Source: Clostridia bacterium (GTDB lineage: Bacteria; Bacillota; Peptococcia; DRI-13; DTU073). From it: a DNA stretch of 33,669 nucleotides. Position 1 is the stretch's first letter; each line of letters starts with the position of its first letter. Shown in pieces: positions 26,599 through 33,669 of the stretch. The DNA is taken from positions 1-33,669 of the forward strand of contig JAQUGH010000008.1 in assembly GCA_028684195.1 (NCBI GenBank), in the 5' to 3' direction. A program made the translations under genes and the position numbers. Below the pieces are notes generated by a model. That model was not told the DNA's origin and did no database searches. It worked only from the letters and a program-made list of their open reading frames with translations.

Positions 26599-27693
26599 TT
26601 ACTTCCCCCGTTTACCTTTTAAAATCTTTTTTAGGGCAATTATCCTTCTTATATTCTTTTGATAAATTGGTTCAAGTATACTCCACAAATGATAATAAAA
26701 AGGTGAAAATACTAAATCATATTCACCTATGAATTCTATAAAGTCGCCCTTAAAGCCCTTTTTAAAACGATATAACCCATAAAGAGGATTATCCTCCGAA
26801 ATATCCCCTGAAACACCTCGAAAGTCATAAAAGCTACAGTCGTTTTCTTTAGCCCATTTAATCATTGTCCATTGTAAAAGATAATTGGGCATTACATTTC
26901 TATAAGAATTTGAAGAAGCTCCATAAATATACCAACCCTTATCCCCAAACAAGAAAGCCAAAGTTCCCGCAACAGGTTTCCCTTGGTAGTAAGCCATAAA
27001 CAGCTTCAAATTCCCAGAAGGCATGAGATGACGCCACATATTTTCAAAATAGCTGTAAGGTCGAACTAAAAACTTATCACGTTCTGTTGTTTCTTTAAGA
27101 ACTTTATAGAATACCGGAAGTTCCTCTACCTCACAATCCCCATTAATTTCAACACCTTTTTTCTTGGCCAATCTTATATTATATCGAGTTTTAGAATGAA
27201 GGTTATTAAACAGGGTATCAATATCCGGTTCTAAATTTAACCGAAACACAAATCTGGGCTGAACTCCTTCAAATCCTTTGCCCTTTCCCGTTTGAATAAA
27301 ATTACGACTATGAAGATATTCTTCAAACTCGCTATCCTCTACAGAAATATCGGGATCAATTTTAAGAAATATCGCACCTCTTTTTTGGGCAAATTTTTTA
27401 ACTTCGCCAAATAAAAAATCCATTAATTTAAAATTATGCACGTCTCCCACAGGACCTCTGGGAGCATAAAAGAAAGTTCTGCCTAACCCGGGAATCTTAC
27501 GTCCCAATATACTAATTGCCGCTACCGGATTTCTTTCTCCCTCCTCCACAATAAATCGATAGGGATTCCACTCGCCTTCGCCTTTAATTTCTCCCCATTC
27601 AAAGGATTGCAGTACATGTCCTTTAATCGCTGTAGCTATATAATTATTATAATATTCTTTTTCATTTTGCTTAATCAATTTCAATACATACAT
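26599..27693 (-). CDS. FemAB-family peptidoglycan bridge aminoacyltransferase
   Basis: FemABX proteins add amino acids from aminoacyl-tRNA to the stem peptide of lipid II. The 364 residues contain the two GNAT-like domains, the conserved KTRYNIRLAKKKGVEI, and C-terminal YDFRGVSGD and GLYRFKKGFKGDFIEFIGEY, all family motifs. The transferred amino acid cannot be read from sequence. ATG 27693 lies about 14 bases after GGAGGA, an unusually long gap; an in-frame ATT at 27702 would be spaced normally. The next gene (alr-like) follows after four bases. Confidence 0.9.
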   Translation of the reverse strand: MYVLKLIKQNEKEYYNNYIATAIKGHVLQSFEWGEIKGEGEWNPYRFIVEEGERNPVAAISILGRKIPGLGRTFFYAPRGPVGDVHNFKLMDFLFGEVKKFAQKRGAIFLKIDPDISVEDSEFEEYLHSRNFIQTGKGKGFEGVQPRFVFRLNLEPDIDTLFNNLHSKTRYNIRLAKKKGVEINGDCEVEELPVFYKVLKETTERDKFLVRPYSYFENMWRHLMPSGNLKLFMAYYQGKPVAGTLAFLFGDKGWYIYGASSNSYRNVMPNYLLQWTMIKWAKENDCSFYDFRGVSGDISEDNPLYGLYRFKKGFKGDFIEFIGEYDLVFSPFYYHLWSILEPIYQKNIRRIIALKKILKGKRGK

Positions 27694-27787
27694 AATTTCA
27701 ATTTTTATCCTCCTTCATTTGCGTCTTTAGTTTGTCCATTCTACACAAACTATATTTCGTTTTTATTTTCAAACTACCCCGTTTGCC

Positions 27788-27820
27788 AAAAATAGGCGCA
27801 GCATAGCTGTACCTATTTTT
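27788..27820 (-). terminator. Terminator-like hairpin after pyrG
   Basis: AAAAATAGG (27788-27796) pairs with CCTATTTTT (27812-27820), and CAGC (27799-27802) with GCTG (27806-27809), leaving a two-base mismatch and a 3-nt loop. The 3' arm on the minus strand ends in five T. It is 37 bases after the pyrG stop. Confidence 0.7.
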
Positions 27821-27856
27821 TTAATATTCTACCAAAACGATTAAAATACCTAATTA

Positions 27857-29500
<1,644 letters not shown>

Positions 29501-29513
29501 TTATGAATTTTAT

Positions 29514-29542
29514 ACTTCCCTTCATCTTACGTCAAGGGAAGT
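29514..29542 (-). other. Hairpin between rpoE-delta and pyrG
   Basis: ACTTCCCTT (29514-29522) and AAGGGAAGT (29534-29542) form a perfect 9-bp stem with an 11-nt loop, just before pyrG. The minus-strand flank AAGAGAAACTTCC resembles the AAGTGAAACTTCC edge of the module at 18718-18855, so it may belong to the same family. No U-run follows. In some Gram-positive bacteria pyrG is attenuated through its initially transcribed C-run; no such run was recognised here. Confidence 0.5.
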
Positions 29543-29546
29543 TTCT

Positions 29547-29586
29547 CTTTATCTTAAATAGCTAACTGTCGCTAAGACTTCACTTT
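29547..29586 (-). repeat. Short intergenic repeat, copy 3 of 3
   Basis: On the minus strand this reads AAAGTGAAGTCTTAGCGA then CAGTTAGCTATTTAAGATAAAG, very close to the copy at 18611-18652 and clearly related to 25377-25410. It sits just after the stop of the delta-like gene and is followed by the hairpin at 29514-29542. Confidence 0.7.
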
Positions 29587-29587
29587 C

Positions 29588-29911
29588 CTAACGCCTTCCA
29601 AAAGATATCTTATGCAGACCTGCACGTGACGCATTTCGTTTCACTATTTTTTTCTGTGTCCATTCCTTCAAGCCCCAGCTCCCTTGTCCCAATAAATTAA
29701 AGCGACTATCCAAGGTCATCTCCGTGTGAACTGCTGCCATCATTTGCGAGTTCGCCAAACATCCTTTAATGATAAAGACCTCCTGCATTAGCTCTCGAAG
29801 GTTTTTACCTTGGCTAGCATATTTCAATATTAAATACGCTATTTCTGTTTCGGATAATTTAGGATCAATGCTCTTACTATTCTTCGTCTCTTGATTCATT
29901 CTCTGGGTCAA
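29588..29911 (-). CDS. rpoE: RNA polymerase delta-like protein (HARE-HTH domain) with basic tail
   Basis: The 107-residue protein matches the N-terminal HARE-HTH domain of the Gram-positive delta subunit: LSETEIAYLILKYASQGKNL, a central helix, and LDSRFNLLGQGSWGLKEW, close to the IDGRFLALSDQTWGLRSW of B. subtilis delta. It sits between argS and pyrG, where delta is encoded next to pyrG in B. subtilis. The long Asp/Glu tail that displaces nucleic acid is absent; residues 85-107 are strongly basic (QKKIVKRNASRAGLHKISFG, ending RR). No other frame beyond the A7 run at the junction encodes an acidic tail. The start is ATG 29911, 19 bp after argS. Confidence 0.82.
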   Translation of the reverse strand: MTQRMNQETKNSKSIDPKLSETEIAYLILKYASQGKNLRELMQEVFIIKGCLANSQMMAAVHTEMTLDSRFNLLGQGSWGLKEWTQKKIVKRNASRAGLHKISFGRR

Positions 29912-29930
29912 CCCCTTTTTTATAAAAGCG

Positions 29931-31604
29931 CTACATTCTTTCAGGCGCAGATACTCCTATAAGCAAAAGTAAATTACGCAAGGTAATTCTAGTTGCATCC
30001 ACAAGACCTAAACGTGCTTCCCTTAACCCTTTCTCATCAGTTAAAACACGGCAACTATTGTAAAAACTATGAAAAGCAGAAGCGAGGTCTTGAGCATATC
30101 GAGTAAGACGATGCGGTTCGTAATTCAATGCTGCTTCTGTTATCTCTTCAGGATAATCAGCAATTTTACGAATCAAATTCAATTCCGTTTCTTCTTTTAA
30201 CAATGCAAAATTAATTAACTCAATATTTTTAATTTTTTCAGGACTTGCCTTAAGAATACTAGCTATCCGAGCATGAGCATACTGTACATAATAAACCGGA
30301 TTATCTGATGATTCTGCTTTGGCTAAATCTAAATCAAAATCCAAGTGACTATCAGGATTACGCATTATAAAGAAATATCGTGCTGCATCCTTTCCAACTT
30401 CATCTATCAACTCAGAAAGTGTAATGTACTGACCACTTCTTTTAGACATCCGAACAACATCGCCATCTCTGAGAAGACGAACAAGTTGCATTATTATAAC
30501 ATCTAACTTCTTCTCATCATACCCTTGTGCCTTCATCGCTCCTTTCATTCTAGCTACATGCCCATGATGATCTGCTCCCCAAATATTAATTACCTTTTCA
30601 AACCCACGTTCAAATTTGTTTATATGATATGCTATGTCGGCAACAAAATACGTGGGAATTCCGTTGGCACGAACAACCACTTCATCCTTATTGTCTCCGA
30701 ATTGAGACGTCTTAAACCATAAAGCTCCTTCTTTTTCATAGATAAGGTCTTTGTCCTGCAGCTCCTGAATAATTCTTTTTATAGCACCTGTATCATGCAA
30801 GCTTTGTTCACTAAACCAAACATCATATTCCACGCCAAACCTTGCCAAATCATTTTTAATATTGGTTATCTTTTCTTCCAAACCCTTTTGAATTAAAAAT
30901 TCTCTCCGCAAAACTGAATCAACATTTAAATATTTATCCCCTACTTCGGAAATAATATTTTTCACGGTTGCAACTACATCTTCACCATGATAACCTTCTT
31001 CGGGAAAATCAGCTTTTTGTCCCAATAATTGAAAATAACGAGCTTCTAAGGATTTACCAAAGTTCTCTATTTGATTGCCTGCATCATTTATATAGAATTC
31101 TCTAGTAACATTAAATCCAATGGCTGCCAAGAGATTGCTCAACGTATCGCCCAAAGCCGCTCCCCTAGCATTTCCCATATGGAGAAGACCCGTAGGATTC
31201 GCACTAACATATTCTAATTGAATCTTTTTCCCCTGTCCAACATTCGACTTACCAAAATTTTCTCCTTCTTTTATCACATACGGCAATACCTTATATAGCC
31301 ATTTTTGTCCTAGATGAAAATTAATAAATCCTGAACCGGCAATCTCTACTTTTTCAGTCCACTCATCAACATTTTCTAAGTTCTCTATCAAAATTCGAGC
31401 AACTTCCCTAGGCGGCATCTTGACTTCCTTGCATAAAAGCATAGCTATATTTGTGGCAAAATCGCCATGAGTTTTGTCCCTCGGTACTTCAACAGTAAAA
31501 TCAGGTAATACATTAAATTTGAGTATTTCCTTTTTCTTTGCTTTATTCAAAGCTTTTTTTATTTCAGAATATACTTCTTCCCTCTTGGAAGTAATAATAC
31601 TCAT
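29931..31604 (-). CDS. argS: Arginyl-tRNA synthetase
   Basis: This class I synthetase charges tRNA-Arg. The 557 residues have the N-terminal Add-1 domain, the catalytic core with SANPTGLLHMGNARGAALGD (the HIGH motif reads HMGN, 142-145), RMSKRSGQYITL (KMSKS equivalent) and the C-terminal anticodon-binding DALR domain (YVQYAHARI and following). The last residues ERM form the usual C-terminal end. It is preceded by a near-consensus promoter and a 5' leader of about 80 nt with no T-box features. Confidence 0.97.
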   Translation of the reverse strand: MSIITSKREEVYSEIKKALNKAKKKEILKFNVLPDFTVEVPRDKTHGDFATNIAMLLCKEVKMPPREVARILIENLENVDEWTEKVEIAGSGFINFHLGQKWLYKVLPYVIKEGENFGKSNVGQGKKIQLEYVSANPTGLLHMGNARGAALGDTLSNLLAAIGFNVTREFYINDAGNQIENFGKSLEARYFQLLGQKADFPEEGYHGEDVVATVKNIISEVGDKYLNVDSVLRREFLIQKGLEEKITNIKNDLARFGVEYDVWFSEQSLHDTGAIKRIIQELQDKDLIYEKEGALWFKTSQFGDNKDEVVVRANGIPTYFVADIAYHINKFERGFEKVINIWGADHHGHVARMKGAMKAQGYDEKKLDVIIMQLVRLLRDGDVVRMSKRSGQYITLSELIDEVGKDAARYFFIMRNPDSHLDFDLDLAKAESSDNPVYYVQYAHARIASILKASPEKIKNIELINFALLKEETELNLIRKIADYPEEITEAALNYEPHRLTRYAQDLASAFHSFYNSCRVLTDEKGLREARLGLVDATRITLRNLLLLIGVSAPERM

Positions 31605-31688
31605 AAATTACTCCTCTCCTCTACGCTTTTGCTCCTTAAAACAATTAAGAAACCTTATAATTTAATTCAAAAGAACTCAATCCAATTA

Positions 31689-31718
31689 ATTATATCTATC
31701 ATCAACATGTAATGTCAA
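31689..31718 (-). promoter_or_regulatory. SigmaA-type promoter of argS
   Basis: On the minus strand TTGACA (31718-31713) and TATAAT (31694-31689) are both perfect consensus hexamers, separated by 18 bp. Transcription would start near 31682, about 78 bases before the argS ATG. It lies immediately after the ypeB stop, so ypeB and argS are likely separate units; no terminator for ypeB was seen in between. Confidence 0.88.
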
Positions 31719-31732
31719 TGATATAATAAATG

Positions 31733-33106
31733 TTACGCTACATTAAATTCAGATTCCGTTGGAGGTGTAATCCTTGTAACAACTTCCTCACCACCTGTAT
31801 TTGCATTATAAAATATAATGAACTTTTCTTCAGAAAAAGTACCCCTTACTTCCCATGTTAGCACTTCTTTTCCCCATGTATTAACAATTAGAGCTGGGCG
31901 TATCAATTCTACTTTCAAATTAGGATTGATTTGTTTGCGTAATTCTTCTTTACTTAATGTCGCCTTTGATAGTTCTCTCTTCTTGTGGTACATATAATAA
32001 TTTGTACCCTCATAACCTAATATTTCTCCATTATCAAGGGCTATTTGTAACTTTATCTGATCCGGATATAGTAAGACATCCTCTTGACGTGGGGCTAAGG
32101 TATATATACCAGTATTATCCTGCTTTTGCACTTGCACAACAGTAAAATTATTGTAATTTCGTTTTTCTAAAAATGTCTGTACTCTCCTCTCCCCCTCATT
32201 TAAATCTATATTATCTTTTTCAACCACTTTCCTTTTCATAGCCCATACTACCGCTCCATCTAATTTACTAACATCAATATATACTGGTTCTGTTTCTTCT
32301 CCTATAGGTAATATCTCAAGTCCAAAGGTCGGAATATCACCTATTCCTTCATAAGCTAACTTTGCTTTATACTTACTAGAATCAGGATACCACCAAGAAA
32401 GTGCAATTTTTTTTGCCTCTTCTTGCGTAATATTTTCTTTTCCTCTTACTTTTTTAGCATCAGGTTCTACTGCTGATAAATTTTCACCTAAATTTATTTC
32501 TGGATACTCTTCCATTTTTTTTTCCATTAATTCAAACCCATCAACAATCGTATTATCTTCAAGTTCTTTATTAGTAGTAATAGTAGCGACTTCAACCTGC
32601 GTCCAACTTAATTCCTTATTTAATATTTTCGCCCCTAATTTATCTAAATCTTCTTTCATGCTTTTAGAGCGATTATATAATTCCTCAATAATCTCAGAGC
32701 TTTTTTTGTCAAATCCACCCTCTCCTTGAGATACCTGATTCAAAAGGGCACTAGCCACCTCTCCTGTATCAGATAAAAATTTTTCCGTGTTGGAAAGTGA
32801 TACATAAGCCAATGGTAAGCTACCTATATTAGCTTGAGCCGCAAAAACCTGTCTCCAGATTGTTGCTATAGATAAAATAGACTGCTCCTTTGAACTATTT
32901 ATCAATGTTTGTGCTAATTGTCCCGAAATATTATCTAAATGCCATGTAAGCTCATAAAATGACTTTTGATACTGACTTTCTGCTCTGTTTTGTAAATTTT
33001 GTCTTATTTTAGATTCTTGATATCCCCATACCCCCGTACTAATAAGTCCTATCACTAAAATTCCAGGAACTATCCACTGCTTCCATTTTTTCATTATTAT
33101 ATTCAT
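31733..33106 (-). CDS. ypeB: Germination protein YpeB
   Basis: YpeB is a spore membrane protein needed for the stability and function of the cortex lytic enzyme SleB. The product has an N-terminal membrane anchor (WIVPGILVIGLISTGVWGY), the conserved YQKSFYELTWHLDNISGQL segment, and C-terminal PepSY-like repeats (ITQEEAKKIALSWW, ALDNGEILGYEG). The longest frame opens at 33199 inside sleB; the family start is ATG 33106 or 33094, giving 457 or 453 residues. AAAGGA lies just before 33106. The gene follows sleB after eight bases, the standard pair. Confidence 0.95.
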   Translation of the reverse strand: MNIIMKKWKQWIVPGILVIGLISTGVWGYQESKIRQNLQNRAESQYQKSFYELTWHLDNISGQLAQTLINSSKEQSILSIATIWRQVFAAQANIGSLPLAYVSLSNTEKFLSDTGEVASALLNQVSQGEGGFDKKSSEIIEELYNRSKSMKEDLDKLGAKILNKELSWTQVEVATITTNKELEDNTIVDGFELMEKKMEEYPEINLGENLSAVEPDAKKVRGKENITQEEAKKIALSWWYPDSSKYKAKLAYEGIGDIPTFGLEILPIGEETEPVYIDVSKLDGAVVWAMKRKVVEKDNIDLNEGERRVQTFLEKRNYNNFTVVQVQKQDNTGIYTLAPRQEDVLLYPDQIKLQIALDNGEILGYEGTNYYMYHKKRELSKATLSKEELRKQINPNLKVELIRPALIVNTWGKEVLTWEVRGTFSEEKFIIFYNANTGGEEVVTRITPPTESEFNVA

Positions 33107-33114
33107 TCCTTTCT

Positions 33115-33621
33115 TCACCGAGCAAATACATGCATCCCAATACGAGCAATAATGGGTCTTGACCAAATCCACTTGGATGTTGCCGTGGCAGGATTCCAAT
33201 AATACAAAGCTCCTCCCGTAGGATCCCAGCCGTTTATAGCTACTCTGGCTGCCTTCACTGCATCTGCCTTAGGAGCTCGATAATACTGTCCATCCGACAC
33301 TGCGTCAAATGCTCCCGGTTCAAAAACCACACCGTATACACTATTGGGGAAATTTGGGTTTTTTGTACGATTAACTATAACTGCTCCAACCGCAACTTGT
33401 CCCAAATAGCTTTCGCCCCTTGCTTCTCCTGCTATTATTTTGGAAAGAACATAGACATCATTACTAGAAACTGTACCACCATTTTTACTACTTTGTGCAA
33501 CTTCAACAGCACCATATGGCGTACTGTAATCCCCTTTTTGTACGTATTGCCTTTGTTGCCACATTCCAACTGCCACTAAAAATATTGTAGCTACAATAAG
33601 CAACGCTACTTTTTTTGTCAC
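33115..33621 (-). CDS. sleB: Spore cortex-lytic enzyme SleB, short form
   Basis: SleB is a lytic transglycosylase that degrades cortex peptidoglycan during germination. The 168 residues consist of an N-terminal hydrophobic signal or anchor (about 4-20), a short linker, and the hydrolase_2 catalytic domain (about 52-168) with the catalytic Glu in IIAGEARGE and the C-terminal GMHVFAR. The peptidoglycan-binding domain that precedes the catalytic domain in B. subtilis SleB is missing. The start is GTG 33621, with GAGGGGAG upstream. ATACTA at 33658-33663 resembles a SigmaG -10; the -35 would fall at or beyond the window edge. Confidence 0.95.
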   Translation of the reverse strand: MTKKVALLIVATIFLVAVGMWQQRQYVQKGDYSTPYGAVEVAQSSKNGGTVSSNDVYVLSKIIAGEARGESYLGQVAVGAVIVNRTKNPNFPNSVYGVVFEPGAFDAVSDGQYYRAPKADAVKAARVAINGWDPTGGALYYWNPATATSKWIWSRPIIARIGMHVFAR

Positions 33622-33669
33622 TGTTTTCTCCCCTCAATCAAAATACATTTGTAAAGCTAGTATTTGTGA

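Noticed and set aside
29588-29650. Frameshift at the A7 run hiding an acidic tail of the delta-like protein
   Set aside because: Both alternative frames after the run stop quickly or encode a Cys/Arg-containing peptide, with no Asp/Glu tract.
31605-31688. T-box leader upstream of argS
   Set aside because: The leader is only about 80 nt, with no T-box sequence, no specifier stem and no terminator/antiterminator pair.

Overview
The window is an AT-rich segment of the chromosome of an endospore-forming Bacillota (Firmicutes). The evidence is sporulation and germination genes (spoIID, a SpoIIQ-like gene, ywmB, spo0F, sleB-ypeB) among housekeeping genes. The order argS / rpoE-delta / pyrG / spo0F / fba / glpX / rpmE / prfA / prmC / ywlC / mntP / ywlE / rpiB / ywlG / glyA / mnaA / atp operon / ywmB / murA / spoIID / SpoIIQ-like is close to that of Bacillus subtilis. 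The inserted YqhQ-like DUF1385 gene, the FemAB-alr pair, the atpZ+atpI pair and the lack of upp, tal, rho and spoIIR at their expected places suggest a lineage outside Bacilli (Clostridia/Peptococcaceae-like or Negativicutes). That placement is inference.

All genes lie on the minus strand except dcd. Transcription order runs from the right end. (1) 33621-31733: sleB-ypeB, spore cortex lysis. (2) 31718-27788: a near-consensus promoter, argS, an RNA polymerase delta-like gene and pyrG, ending at a terminator. (3) 27693-24227: FemAB-family ligase, alanine racemase-family enzyme, Spo0F and a cysteine-rich unknown protein. (4) 23987-21714: fba, glpX, rpmE. (5) 21668-18812: DUF1385 membrane protein, RF1 and its methylase PrmC. 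(6) 18571-13147: ywlC, mntP, ywlE, rpiB, ywlG, glyA and a dCMP deaminase. (7) dcd, divergent from mnaA and convergent with the dCMP deaminase gene. (8) 12358-3908: mnaA, atpZ, atpI, atpBEFHAGDC, then a repeat array and a strong terminator. (9) 3818-1: ywmB, murA, spoIID and the start of a SpoIIQ-like gene cut by the window edge.

The genes mix central metabolism, translation, envelope synthesis, ATP synthesis and sporulation. Most are ordinary, so the interest is in departures. These are a coiled-coil insertion beside the catalytic Asp of the YwlE phosphatase; a delta-like protein with a basic instead of acidic tail; an ATP synthase c-subunit with an AxAxAxG helix-1 motif; a five-residue repeat in the SpoIIQ-like protein; a long array of near-palindromic 11-mers that includes the atpC stop codon; a second tandem array abutting the ywlC stop codon; and short related repeat modules shared by several intergenic gaps. 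No rRNA, tRNA, CRISPR array, intact insertion sequence or phage gene was seen. Domain calls rest on motif recognition by eye, with no database search.
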